Source of the DNA: Collimonas rhizosphaerae
Lineage (GTDB): Bacteria > Pseudomonadota > Gammaproteobacteria > Burkholderiales > Burkholderiaceae_D
Direction of reading: 5' to 3'
Assembly (NCBI RefSeq): GCF_038896935.1
Contig: NZ_JBANDC010000007.1
Location: 1 to 64,000, forward strand
Length of the DNA: 64,000 nt
Shown here: positions 41,527 to 50,813 of the stretch, one piece after another
Position numbering within the stretch: position 1 is the stretch's first letter
Layout: every line of letters starts with the position of its first letter
Notes under the pieces: generated by a model
Database searches by the model: none
Seen by the model: only the letters and a program-made list of their open reading frames with translations
Told to the model about the DNA's origin: nothing
Position numbers and translations under genes: made by a program

Positions 41527-41807
41527 TTTGAGTATTTCCAGGCTATTGCTTGACACTATCTATCGTGAGGAACACTACCTCAAAACGCTGCTTCAGCAGC
41601 TTCATTTTTTGTTCAAACCATCCCCCTCAGGCATTCTGCTTGAATCTTTCATTACATCTACCTATGAAATAAGAATGGCATCCAGCGGAGTGATTTGCCG
41701 AATGCAGATGAGAAAGGAGAAAACGTCAACGACTGCCATGCAAGGATGATGTTGCTGCACGTCCTGAGGCATACTACCTGAAAGCAATTTCCATACATTG
41801 AGACAAA

Positions 41808-43208
41808 ATGTCCCAGTTGAAAAACATGCAAGATGAAAATTTGCCAATCTGGTTGCCGCGATTGGCCGTGCACGGCGGGCCACGTTTTTTGCAGATTGCG
41901 GATGCGTTGCAGGCGGCGGTGGCAGAAGGATCGCTGAAACCGGGTGACCGTCTACCTCCGCAGCGCCAGTTGGCAGCACAGCTGGACGTCGACCTGACGA
42001 CGATCACGCGCGCATACGACGAAGCCAGACGCCGCAACTTGTTGGAGGGCCGCGGCGCTCGAGGCACTTATGTCGCGGCGCCGAAAGTCGAATTGACCTC
42101 GATCCTCGACCTGAGCATGAATACCCCGCCACCGCCGGATGGCGTGGACTTCGACGACATGTTGAAACAAGGTTTGTCTCAAGTACTGATGAGGGCAGAT
42201 AATGAATTGCTGATGACTTACCACTTGGCCGGGGGAAGCGACTCCGACCGTAAGGCTGGAGCCAAATGGCTCGAACCGATGTTTGGACATCTGGATTCTC
42301 GACAGGTTGTTGTCTGTCCGGGTGCGCAAGCGGCGATCGCCGCATTGATCCTTGCGCTGACGCAGCCTGGCGATGTCATCCTGGCAGAACCAACGAGTTA
42401 TCCCGGCTTGCGTGCCGCAGCGACCCAATTCGGCCGGCACATCATTGCGGTGGAAGCGGACAAGCACGGGATGGAGCCTGAGATGCTTGAGGAAGCGTGC
42501 CGCCGGCACAAGCCTGGGCTGGTCTACCTCAATCCGACATTACAGAACCCGACCGCCATCACCATTCCGGAACGCCGGCGCAAGGAGCTCGCCAGCATCG
42601 CGAAGCGCTGCAATGTACGCATCGTCGAGGACGATCCCTACTGGCTCCTTGCCGATGCCCCGCCACCACCTATTGCCACGTTTGCCCTGGAACAGGTGTA
42701 CTACATCTCAACCCTGTCGAAATGCCTGACACCCGGCTTGCGTGTCGCCTTCGTGCTAATACGCGACCCGCACGAACGCGAACGTTTCCTGGTCTCGCTA
42801 AGATCATTTGCGCTGATGGTCGCTCCTCTGACGGCCGCACTGGCCACTCAGTGGATCCTCGACGGTTCGGCTGACGGATTGATGGAAGGCGTACGCAACG
42901 AGGCGCGCCTGCGCCACCGGATGGCTCGGGATATTCTGGCGGGGCGGTATAGCGGCGCCGGAGACGGCCTGCATGTATGGCTCGAGTTGCCGGCGTATTG
43001 GAACTCCTCACAGCTTGCGCGTGCAGCCGACAGCGAGGGCATCGCAGTCACGCCGGCGGAGGCATTCGCAACTGGCAGCGGATCGGTGAATGCAATTCGG
43101 ATCTCTTTGGGTAGCATCAAGGACCGTGGGCGCTTACAGGCGGGTCTTCAACGACTGTCTCATCTGCTTGCGCGGCGGCCCGAGTCGTTCAGCGCCGCTG
43201 TGGTTTAA
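41808..43208 (+). CDS. MocR-family regulator (GntR HTH plus aminotransferase domain)
   Basis: Protein of 466 residues. Residues 20-90 form a GntR-type winged helix (RFLQIADALQAAVAEGSLKPGDRLPPQRQLAAQLDVDLTTITRAYDEARRRNLLEGRGARGTYVA). Residues about 110-460 are a fold-type I aminotransferase-like domain, with the pyridoxal-phosphate Lys in ISTLSKCLTPGLRVAF and NPTLQNPTAITIPERRR. MocR proteins sense PLP or amino compounds. Its target here is not evident; the nearest downstream gene is mqo, 300 bases away, and the upstream neighbour is divergent. Confidence 0.85.
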   Translation: MSQLKNMQDENLPIWLPRLAVHGGPRFLQIADALQAAVAEGSLKPGDRLPPQRQLAAQLDVDLTTITRAYDEARRRNLLEGRGARGTYVAAPKVELTSILDLSMNTPPPPDGVDFDDMLKQGLSQVLMRADNELLMTYHLAGGSDSDRKAGAKWLEPMFGHLDSRQVVVCPGAQAAIAALILALTQPGDVILAEPTSYPGLRAAATQFGRHIIAVEADKHGMEPEMLEEACRRHKPGLVYLNPTLQNPTAITIPERRRKELASIAKRCNVRIVEDDPYWLLADAPPPPIATFALEQVYYISTLSKCLTPGLRVAFVLIRDPHERERFLVSLRSFALMVAPLTAALATQWILDGSADGLMEGVRNEARLRHRMARDILAGRYSGAGDGLHVWLELPAYWNSSQLARAADSEGIAVTPAEAFATGSGSVNAIRISLGSIKDRGRLQAGLQRLSHLLARRPESFSAAVV

Positions 43209-43508
43209 CTGTCGAGGAAACACTGTGCTTCATCCGGGAGTTCTCTCAATGCGGTCGCACTTTGGTTTGCTGCCTCAGTGTTTATTTATCGTGAGATCAC
43301 GCGCGAAAGTAAACAGACTGGAAGAAAGCTACGTTAAGTTCACATCCGATCAATGTGATTGGAATTGTTTGTTTTGTGATGAGCTTGCAAATCAAGCATA
43401 ATTGCGCACCTGTTCCTCGATTGAATGAGGTTTTTTCGGTATCCGGCACCGTTTTTTTTGATTGAGGGTGCCGATCGCTTTCAATATTACTTACGACGAA
43501 AAATTTCC
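43209..43508. other. Intergenic region before mqo
   Basis: About 300 bases with no gene. A weak 4-base hairpin (CCTC/GAGG) followed by TTTTTT occurs near 43415-43437 and could be a weak MocR terminator or a leader structure. The mqo open frame extends into it without a ribosome site. Confidence 0.35.
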
Positions 43509-45227
43509 ATGAGTCAAACAAATAACAAGAATACGGTAGTAAACGCCAAAGGCAAGCGCTTCTCCCGACGTAAATTTATTGGCGCTGCCGTTGGCGCCGC
43601 AGCCGTATGGGGCGGCTACTCGGTCCTGTTCGGTGGCCAGTTCCGTGCCGCCAAGGCGGATCGCACGGTGGACGTGCTGCTGATCGGCGGCGGCATCATG
43701 AGTGCGACGCTCGGTGTCTATCTGTCCGAGCTGGAGCCTGGCTGGACCTATGAAGTGTTCGAGCGCCTGGACAAAGTGGCGGAAGAAAGTTCGAATGGCT
43801 GGAACAACGCGGGCACCGGCCACTCGGCGCTCTGCGAACTGAACTACACCCCGATGGACGACAAGGGTGAAGTGCATATTACCCAGGCGATCGGCATCAA
43901 CGAGAACTTCCAGATCTCGCGCCAATTCTGGTCGCATCAGGTGCGCAAGGGCGTTCTGGGCAATCCGCGCGAATTCATCAATTCGACACCGCACATGAAT
44001 TTGGTCTTTGGTCCGGAGAACCGTGAATTCATTCGCAAACGCGTCGCGGCCTTGAAGGCATCGCCGCTGTTCGCTGGCATGGAAATGACGACGGATCCGA
44101 CCAAGATTGCTGAATGGATTCCGATCATGGTGGAAGGCCGCAAGCCGGACGAGATGGTCACCGCCACCCGTTCGCCGCTCGGCACCGATGTCAACCTAGG
44201 CTCGATTACCCGCCAGTTCTACAAGCATCTCAGCAGCAATGCGGGCAGCAAGATCACCACCGGATATGAGGTACGCTCGATCACCCGCAATGAGGATGGC
44301 TCCTGGCGTGTATCGGCTTTCGACATCAAGAATAGTTCCAAGATTCAGACCGTTGATGCACGCCACATCTTCATCGGCGCCGGTGGCGCCGCATTGCCGC
44401 TGCTGCAGTTGTCGGGCATTCCTGAAGCGAAGCAGTATGGCGGTTTCCCGGTAGGCGGCGAATTCCTGGTCACGGATAATCCCGCCATTACCTCGCGCCA
44501 TCTGGCCAAGGTCTACGGCCTGGCGGATACGGGTTCGCCACCGATGTCGGTGCCGCATCTGGATACCCGAGTGCTGGATGGTAAAACCGTGCTGCTGTTC
44601 GGGCCGTTCGCCACCTGGTCCACCAAATTCCTCAAGAACGGATCGTATTTCGATATCGCGAAGGCAACCACGCCCTCCAATATCATTCCGCAACTTCAAG
44701 TCGGCGCCCATGAGTTTGCACTTGTCAAATATCTCGCGCAGCAATTGGAGCTGTCCAGGGAAGACAAGATGGCGGCGCTGCGCCGCTACATGCCTGAGGC
44801 AAAGGACGAAGACTGGCGTTTGTGGCAAGCCGGTCAGCGTGTGCAGATCATCAAGAACATCCCCGACAAGGGCGGCGTATTGAAGCTGGGTACCGAAGTC
44901 GTAGTTTCCGAAGATCGCTCCGTGTCTGCATTGCTGGGCGCGTCACCTGGTGGCTCTACCTCGCCAGCGATCATGCTGTCACTGCTGGAGAAAGTTTTCC
45001 CCGATCGGATGAAGACACCTGCCTGGCAGAAAAAAATTCGCGAGATCGTTCCCACTTATGGACAAAAGCTCAATGAGAACCCGCAGTTGCTTGCGACGAC
45101 ATGGGCAAGCACCGCTGAAACTTTGCAATTGACTATCGCATCGCCAAGTTTGGAGGGCTTCGTTCAAGGGGCCGCTCCCATCGAGCACCCTGGACAAGTG
45201 AAAAAAGTGCCAGATATCGCGCTATAG
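43509..45227 (+). CDS. mqo: Malate:quinone oxidoreductase with Tat signal
   Basis: FAD enzyme of 572 residues that oxidises malate to oxaloacetate and reduces membrane quinone. Recognised from LIGGGIMSATLGVYLSELEP (FAD-binding), the ESSNGWNNAGTGHSALCELNYTP block, VFGPENREFIRKRV, and the SPGGSTSPAIMLSLLEK end, all typical of Mqo. Ahead of this core are about 50 residues with KRFSRRKFIGAAVGAAAVWGGYSVLFGG, a clear Tat signal, so the enzyme is expected in or on the periplasmic face, unlike the usual cytoplasmic Mqo. The ATG at 43509 is chosen; the open frame to 43425 lacks a ribosome site. A terminator follows at 45310. Confidence 0.92.
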   Translation: MSQTNNKNTVVNAKGKRFSRRKFIGAAVGAAAVWGGYSVLFGGQFRAAKADRTVDVLLIGGGIMSATLGVYLSELEPGWTYEVFERLDKVAEESSNGWNNAGTGHSALCELNYTPMDDKGEVHITQAIGINENFQISRQFWSHQVRKGVLGNPREFINSTPHMNLVFGPENREFIRKRVAALKASPLFAGMEMTTDPTKIAEWIPIMVEGRKPDEMVTATRSPLGTDVNLGSITRQFYKHLSSNAGSKITTGYEVRSITRNEDGSWRVSAFDIKNSSKIQTVDARHIFIGAGGAALPLLQLSGIPEAKQYGGFPVGGEFLVTDNPAITSRHLAKVYGLADTGSPPMSVPHLDTRVLDGKTVLLFGPFATWSTKFLKNGSYFDIAKATTPSNIIPQLQVGAHEFALVKYLAQQLELSREDKMAALRRYMPEAKDEDWRLWQAGQRVQIIKNIPDKGGVLKLGTEVVVSEDRSVSALLGASPGGSTSPAIMLSLLEKVFPDRMKTPAWQKKIREIVPTYGQKLNENPQLLATTWASTAETLQLTIASPSLEGFVQGAAPIEHPGQVKKVPDIAL

Positions 45228-45309
45228 TGCCGCGAAGCTCAGGGTAAGCGACATCCACTTACTCCCTATCCAACCTGCAGCAAGCAAATCCAGCACCTCG
45301 CGCTTCTCG

Positions 45310-45337
45310 ACTCCTGCCATGAGCAGGAGTTTTTTTT
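45310..45337 (+). terminator. Rho-independent terminator of mqo
   Basis: ACTCCTGC (45310-45317) pairs with GCAGGAGT (45323-45330), 5-base loop, followed by eight T. About 80 bases after the mqo stop. Confidence 0.85.
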
Positions 45338-45830
45338 AGCCTGGCCACTTCCCGATAATGCCATATATTGAAACGCTGTACCTCCGGCCATCCGCAAACA
45401 TGTTCCCGAGTTCAGCCGCAAGATATCTGAAGGTCGGCAGGAACATGCCGCGTGGGTCACTGGGTTCCATTCCGCCCGAGGTCAAGACGCCCAGTTCAAG
45501 CTCCTAAGGGTTCAGTATTTCAACGCTGAACGCTCCATCGCCCCGCGCAGTAACTGATCCTGCGGGCATCGCCTGGTAGCCCCACCCCGGACGAACTAAG
45601 GATCACAGAAGACACCACCAATAAGAAAATTGATATCAATCCGATGCAACATGTGATTGGCTTCCTGAAATGATGATTGCTAATATTGGCCAGAGGCAAT
45701 CAATTTGAGCGACGGCGATAGTCGGGCTTGTGTGGAAGTTGAACCTGGCGCCCGAACTGAATGCCCTCTCCAGCGTTAATTGTTCGGCGTAGGTGGTCAC
45801 TGGAAGCTCAGCAAAGAAGGAAAAGAAGAA
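45338..45830. other. Intergenic, no gene recognised
   Basis: About 490 bases without a supported gene. Short open frames on both strands (for example minus 45266-45460 overlapping the terminator) have no ribosome site or family resemblance. It presumably contains the promoter for the gene at 45831. Confidence 0.4.
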
Positions 45831-46466
45831 ATGTCTGTTGCTCAAAAAGTATTCCCGGGATGCTGCATGATTGCCGCGGCGTGCCTGTGCTGTTACCTGC
45901 TGATAGGCGCTGATCAACCACACAGCGCCGTGCTCACGCTGATAAGCGCCCGGCAGTCGGACGGCACCATACCATTGCCGGCGCCCGATGCCAAGTTCCA
46001 GGCGATGGCGGATTCGTCAGATGCTGCGGCACAAGGCAACCTGCGTTGCGCCGACATGGTGCTGAGCAACCCATACGGGCGAGGCGCTTCGAACTGTTTG
46101 AATGATCCGGAACCGTTGGTCGCTACCGCGGATGGAGACGCGAAGATCTTGCGCGCCAAGCTAGATCTGGTATGGCCATGCCAGGGAATCCAGCAACCGA
46201 ATGCGGCACCGTCTGAATGCACCAAGATCAACGCCGACGCGGCAAATCTGGTCAGGCAGCTCGAAACGCTAGCAGAGCATGGCGACAGCCAGGCAAGCAC
46301 CGATTTGTCGAATCTGGTGCAGAGCCGGAAAAAAACCGCTACCGGTGAATATTTAGATGCGCTTGACCACGCAGAAGCCCGGATCTCGCGCAGGTCGATC
46401 AGTGGCGGAATAGAAGCGGGGAAACAGATTTCTCGGCCCTCCCCGGCTTCCGCCGATGGTGTATGA
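45831..46466 (+). CDS. Exported or membrane-anchored protein of unknown function
   Basis: About 211 residues. The N-terminus VFPGCCMIAAACLCCYLLIG is a hydrophobic anchor or signal rich in Cys. The exported part has Cys pairs (NLRCADMVLS, GASNCLNDPE, VWPCQGIQQ, PSECTKIN) and helical segments (VRQLETLAEHGDSQASTDLSNLVQS). AGGAAAAGAAGAA precedes the ATG at 45831; the frame is open 17 residues earlier. It is not recognised. It lies alone, 220 bases before the arabinofuranosidase gene. Confidence 0.55.
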   Translation: MSVAQKVFPGCCMIAAACLCCYLLIGADQPHSAVLTLISARQSDGTIPLPAPDAKFQAMADSSDAAAQGNLRCADMVLSNPYGRGASNCLNDPEPLVATADGDAKILRAKLDLVWPCQGIQQPNAAPSECTKINADAANLVRQLETLAEHGDSQASTDLSNLVQSRKKTATGEYLDALDHAEARISRRSISGGIEAGKQISRPSPASADGV

Positions 46467-46686
46467 CCCAAGGAGATTTCGCTCACCGGAGACCAAGCTG
46501 ACGCGGTCCGCTCAAGCTGGGGTGTGGCGGATTTGCCGGCATCGGCTCACTTCATTGACATTCACATTATCAGGCACTTAACACAATACGTTTTTGCCGC
46601 AATGGATTTTACGGGTTGAGAAGTAATGGCAGGTGGAATGGAGTGTCGAGAGACATGGTATCAAAATAAATAACTATGGAGACTAA

Positions 46687-48189
46687 ATGAAAAATCATTG
46701 CGTGCAGCTGGGGTTGAATGGGCACCGCCCGTTGAGTAGGCATGCCGTAAGTACAATAAATCGCTTTTTAATGCTTTTGGCGCTTATCGTATTTTTCAGC
46801 GTGGGTTTGTTGCCAAAGGCTTCGGCCGCCACAAGTACTTGTGACATTTACGCTGCGGGAGGTACGCCGTGCTCTGCGGCCCACAGCACAGTGCGAGCCT
46901 TGTTTGGGGCGTATAACGGAAAGCTGTATCAGGTCAAGCGCGCATCTAATGGCGCCACCATGGATATTGGCACTTTAACAGCCGGTGGTATTGCCAATGC
47001 TGCTGCACAAGATACTTTCTGTGCAGGCTCCGTATGTACCATTGAAACGATCTATGACCAGACCGCAAATGGAAATCACTTGACCGTTGCGCCGGCCGGG
47101 GGAAACGGTAGCGCAGACATCACAGGCAGTGCCACCGCATTGAAGGTGACGATTGGCGGAAAGTCTGCGTATGCGGTCTATATCTCCGCGGGCGTCGGGT
47201 ATCGGCGTAACAACACCTCAGGCATTGCAACCGGCAGCGCATCAGAAGGCGTATACATGGTTACCAGCGCTACCCATGTGAATAATGGTTGCTGCTTTGA
47301 TTATGGCAATGCCGAGACAAATAACCTTGATACTGGCAATGGACACATGAATGCGGTCTACTTTGGCACTCTGTGCTGGTTCGCATGTACCGGATCTGGC
47401 CCCTGGGTCATGGCAGACCTTGAGAATGGGCTATTCCTGGGCGGCAACGGAAGCAATACGAATAATACTGGCCGCAATACCACTTTTGTCACGGCCATGA
47501 TTAAACAAGACGCCACGACATATTCCATCAGGGATGGCGATGCCCAAACTGGCCCGTTAAAAACCGATTATGCGGGGCCGCTGCCTACTACGTCAGGATA
47601 TGTGCCTTTCCACAAAGAAGGTGCCATTATTTTGGGTATTGGCGGTGACAACAGCAAGGTGGCAATCGGTAATTTCTATGAAGGCGCAATGACAACAGGC
47701 AAGCCTTCTGATGCAACCGAAAACGCCGTGCAGGTCAATATCGTTGCAGCGGGTTACAGCGGAAATGCCCTGAGTTCTTATAAAAAACTCGTCAACCAAA
47801 ACAGCAGCAAGTGCGTGGACGTTCAGCAACCCAATACCAGCGCGGGTAGCAATGTCGACCTCTACACGTGCAATGGATTTGCTTGGCAGAATTGGCAAAT
47901 GGTGGACTTGGGCAACGGATACTCCAGTATTTATAGCGAGCACAGCGGCATGTGCCTGGATGTCAGCGGATCTTCCACAGCCAATGGCGGCAACGTGATC
48001 CAAAATACCTGCAGCAGTAGCGCCAGTCAGCAATGGCAGGTAACAACGACCACCGCTCCCTGGTTCCGCTTGACCTCGCGCAATAGCGGAAAGGTGTTGG
48101 ATGTTTCCAACTGTGGCACGGCCGACACGACCAATATCCAGCAATGGGACTGGCTCAATAATGCTTGCCAACAATGGCGGCTGCAATAA
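46687..48189 (+). CDS. Secreted GH54-type alpha-L-arabinofuranosidase with ricin-type CBM13
   Basis: Protein of 500 residues. A long signal peptide (FLMLLALIVFFSVGLLPKASAA) leads to the ArabFuran-catal domain (residues about 48-350). Family marks: CDIYAAGGTPCSAAHSTVRALF, IYDQTANGNHL, PWVMADLENGLF with the likely nucleophile Glu, and LGIGGDNSKVAIGNFYEGAM with the likely acid/base Asp, as in fungal AbfB. The last 125 residues are a ricin-B/CBM13 trefoil (SSKCVDVQQPNTSAGSNVDLYTC..., QQWQV..., GKVLDVSNC...QQWRLQ), not the CBM42 usual for GH54. It releases arabinose from arabinan or arabinoxylan. GGAG precedes the ATG. Confidence 0.88.
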   Translation: MKNHCVQLGLNGHRPLSRHAVSTINRFLMLLALIVFFSVGLLPKASAATSTCDIYAAGGTPCSAAHSTVRALFGAYNGKLYQVKRASNGATMDIGTLTAGGIANAAAQDTFCAGSVCTIETIYDQTANGNHLTVAPAGGNGSADITGSATALKVTIGGKSAYAVYISAGVGYRRNNTSGIATGSASEGVYMVTSATHVNNGCCFDYGNAETNNLDTGNGHMNAVYFGTLCWFACTGSGPWVMADLENGLFLGGNGSNTNNTGRNTTFVTAMIKQDATTYSIRDGDAQTGPLKTDYAGPLPTTSGYVPFHKEGAIILGIGGDNSKVAIGNFYEGAMTTGKPSDATENAVQVNIVAAGYSGNALSSYKKLVNQNSSKCVDVQQPNTSAGSNVDLYTCNGFAWQNWQMVDLGNGYSSIYSEHSGMCLDVSGSSTANGGNVIQNTCSSSASQQWQVTTTTAPWFRLTSRNSGKVLDVSNCGTADTTNIQQWDWLNNACQQWRLQ

Positions 48190-48255
48190 CCAATGAGTTA
48201 GATGGATTTTTGCGCCAACATTATTACATCAGAGCGCTTGCACAAATAACGGGCC

Positions 48256-48891
48256 TCACCCCGGCTGGCCCGCAACGGCCAGCCGGGCGCCAAAACCGAT
48301 CAGCAGTACAGCGAATGTCCAGCGCTGTACGGTTTGGACTACAGGACGCCTTTCTATCCAATAGCCGAGGGCCGCACCTGCCGTCGCGTACAGAACGTCG
48401 AACAGCAAGCCGATTGCCACGAGTAACACGCCCAACAGCAAGAACTGGCCAGCGACGTTGCCGGCGTCTGCATGCACGAACTGCGGCAACAGCACCGAAC
48501 AGAACAGTAACGCCTTGGGATTGGTAATGTTGGTCAACAGGCCGCGCCAGGCAGCAGTACGGTAGGCCTGCGCTGAGACAGCGGACGTCGCCGCGGAGGT
48601 TTCGGGTACAAGGGACGAGGCTCGCACCAGTTTGATCCCGAGCCAGACCAGATACGCCACGCCGACCATTCTCACCACCTCGAAGGCCCAAGGCACGGTT
48701 CGCAAGAGCGTCGCCAGGCCGACGGCCGCCAAAGTGACGTGAGCGGCCCGCGCCAAGCCCAGGCCTGCCGCAGTCGCCAACGCATGCCAGCGTCCCTGCG
48801 CACTGGAGGTCTGCAGGACCAGCACCATGTCAGGCCCGGGAACCAGATAAACCGCAACCAGTGCGCCAATGAACATCCCAAGATTCGCCAT
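48256..48891 (-). CDS. LysE/RhtB-family amino acid exporter
   Basis: Inner-membrane exporter of 211 residues with six hydrophobic segments. The family block YLVPGPDMVLVLQTSSAQGRWHALATAAGLGLARAAHV is near the N-terminus; LVWLGIKLVRAS and GLLTNITNPKALLFCSVLLPQFV follow. Divergent from an Lrp gene, the usual arrangement in which Lrp senses the exported amino acid. A perfect 11-base inverted repeat (48260-48270 with 48277-48287) covers its last codons, possibly a bidirectional terminator without T run. Confidence 0.88.
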   Translation of the reverse strand: MANLGMFIGALVAVYLVPGPDMVLVLQTSSAQGRWHALATAAGLGLARAAHVTLAAVGLATLLRTVPWAFEVVRMVGVAYLVWLGIKLVRASSLVPETSAATSAVSAQAYRTAAWRGLLTNITNPKALLFCSVLLPQFVHADAGNVAGQFLLLGVLLVAIGLLFDVLYATAGAALGYWIERRPVVQTVQRWTFAVLLIGFGARLAVAGQPG

Positions 48892-49027
48892 GCCTGAAGC
48901 CTTCTGAATAGATAGTTACGAGCCTGATAGCATAACTGCATACCGTAGGGTTCACGTTGCGAATCGGATCGCCAAATGTTCTATAATTGGCACAGAATGC
49001 CATTCATATCATATAAAAATTCATTTC

Positions 49028-49519
49028 ATGCCAAATATGAAGTTGGACAATCTTGACCGGCGCATCCTGGCCGCGCTACAGCGCGATGCCCGCCTGACCA
49101 ATGTGCAACTCGCGGAAGAAGTGGGCTTGTCGCCGTCCCCGTGTCTGCGCCGGGTGCGCCTGCTTGAAGAGGCCGGCGTCATCCGTGGCTACCACGCGGA
49201 TCTGGATCGGACCGGCATTGGCTTGGGGCTGACGGTGTTTGTCGGGGTGAAGGTCGAGCGCCACCATGAGGAGACATCGACCTCCTTTCGCAACGCGGTG
49301 GCTCTGTTGACGGAGGTCGCGTCCTGCCACCTGGTTTCCGGCGAATCCGACTTCCTGTTGCAGGTCGTGGTTCCGGACTTGCGGGCCTACGAGAATTTCT
49401 TGCTAGGCACGTTGCTCAAGCTGCCGGGTGTCAGCGACATTCGCAGCAATTTCGCCATTGCCACGGTCAAGGCGCAGATGACCATGCCCCTCGGGCATCT
49501 GCCTCAGGCGGTACAGTAA
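49028..49519 (+). CDS. Lrp/AsnC-family regulator
   Basis: Regulator of 163 residues. HTH: DRRILAALQRDARLTNVQLAEEVGLSPSPCLRRVRLLEEAGVIRGYHADLD. A RAM ligand-binding domain follows (TVFVGVKVERHHEET...VASCHLVSGESDFLLQVVVPDLRAYENFL). Probably controls the divergent LysE-type exporter in response to an amino acid. The in-frame ATG at 49037 is an alternative start. Confidence 0.9.
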   Translation: MPNMKLDNLDRRILAALQRDARLTNVQLAEEVGLSPSPCLRRVRLLEEAGVIRGYHADLDRTGIGLGLTVFVGVKVERHHEETSTSFRNAVALLTEVASCHLVSGESDFLLQVVVPDLRAYENFLLGTLLKLPGVSDIRSNFAIATVKAQMTMPLGHLPQAVQ

Positions 49520-49544
49520 ATTTTCAAGGACCGAATGGCAAGCA

Positions 49545-50687
49545 TCAATAAGTCTTCACCGGCACAGGCACGCTTTTGGTGAAATGATAGACAGTCACCG
49601 GGGAATTCTTCAGATCCCTGTTTTGATCGAATTCGTAAGAACCCGCAATGCCTTTATAACTGACGGTCGCCATTGCCGGAGCAAATTTTTTCGGATCCAC
49701 CGAATCGGCTTTCTTCATTGCCTCTGCAACCACCATTACCCCGTCATAGAAGGATATTGAATACATCAACGGCTTCAGCTGGAAGCGTTTCTCATAGCGT
49801 GCAGAAAAGTCTTTGCCGAGCGGATTCTGGTCAAGGATGATGCCGCCGACCGTACACAAGACTTTTTCATCAACCGCGTCGCCGCCGAGTTTCCCCATCT
49901 CGGCGTTGCAGATGCCGTCGCCGCCCATCAGGTAAACATTCATCCCCAGCTGCTTCATCTGGCGCTTCATCCCGGAACCTTGGCTGTACATGCCGCCATA
50001 GAATATGCCGTCGGGTTTCTTGCTCTTGATGGAAGTAATGATGGCGTTGAAATCGGTGGCCTTGTCGTTGGTGTAGTCGCGTCCGATAATTTCAATGCCG
50101 TTGGCCTTGGCTTTTTTGATGAATTCATCCGCGACGCCGACGCCGTAGGCGCTGCGATCATCGATCACCGCGACTCTTTTCAGGGCTATTTCCTTTGCTG
50201 CGTAGATGCCCATCGTGCCGCCCAGCGCATTGTCGCTGGGCGTAACCCTGAACACGTAGGGATAGCCTTGCGTGGTTATTTTCGGATTGGAAGCGATCAC
50301 CGCGAGCACGATCTGCGCATCGTTGTATACCTTGGAGGCAGGCATCGCGACCCCTGAATTGTACGGCCCTATCACTGCCTTGACGCCTTCATCAACCAGT
50401 TTCTGCGCCACCTGCACGCCGATTTTCGGATCGGCCTGGTCGTCTTCGTTGAGCAGCTGGAACTTGATTTTCGAGCCGCCAATCACCAGCCCCTGCTGGT
50501 TGAGCTGATCAATCGCCATTTGTGCGCCGTTCTGGTTGTCCTTCCCGATCGCCGCTTGCGCTCCCGATAATGGGCTGGTCAGGCCGATTTTGACGATTTG
50601 CTCCCCGGCGCCAAAACACCATGCCGGCATGAGCGCCGCTGTCACGCCAAAGCCTGCCAGGGCCAGTTGAAAAGATATTTTGTTCAT
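49545..50687 (-). CDS. Branched-chain amino acid-type ABC transporter substrate-binding protein
   Basis: Periplasmic binding protein of 380 residues of the LivJ/LivK type I fold. Signal MNKISFQLALAGFGVTAALMPAWCFGAG. Typical blocks: VKIGLTSPLSGAQAAIGKDNQNGAQMAIDQLN, AVIGPYNSGVAMPASKVYNDAQI, RVTPSDNALGGTMGIYAAKE, and KPLMYSISFYDGVMVVAEAMKKADS. ATG 50687 is chosen for GGAG seven bases upstream. No permease or ATPase genes are adjacent, so it would use a transporter encoded elsewhere. It is downstream of the D-amino-acid dehydrogenase-like gene on the same strand, which suggests a role with amino acid uptake. Confidence 0.88.
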   Translation of the reverse strand: MNKISFQLALAGFGVTAALMPAWCFGAGEQIVKIGLTSPLSGAQAAIGKDNQNGAQMAIDQLNQQGLVIGGSKIKFQLLNEDDQADPKIGVQVAQKLVDEGVKAVIGPYNSGVAMPASKVYNDAQIVLAVIASNPKITTQGYPYVFRVTPSDNALGGTMGIYAAKEIALKRVAVIDDRSAYGVGVADEFIKKAKANGIEIIGRDYTNDKATDFNAIITSIKSKKPDGIFYGGMYSQGSGMKRQMKQLGMNVYLMGGDGICNAEMGKLGGDAVDEKVLCTVGGIILDQNPLGKDFSARYEKRFQLKPLMYSISFYDGVMVVAEAMKKADSVDPKKFAPAMATVSYKGIAGSYEFDQNRDLKNSPVTVYHFTKSVPVPVKTY

Positions 50688-50813
50688 GACCATCTCCAAG
50701 TTGATGTTTGAGAGAACACAAATCCCATTCCTGCCGCGCGACTTCCCGAATCCGGATCTGTATTTTTTGCGCCCCTACTGCCCTGCCGCCCTGCCGATCT
50801 GCATTTCCTGCTT

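Noticed and set aside
48260..48287. Rho-independent terminator at the lysE/GH54 convergent junction
   Set aside because: The 11-base stem is perfect, but neither side has a T run; it also encodes the last LysE residues, so it is noted only as a palindrome.
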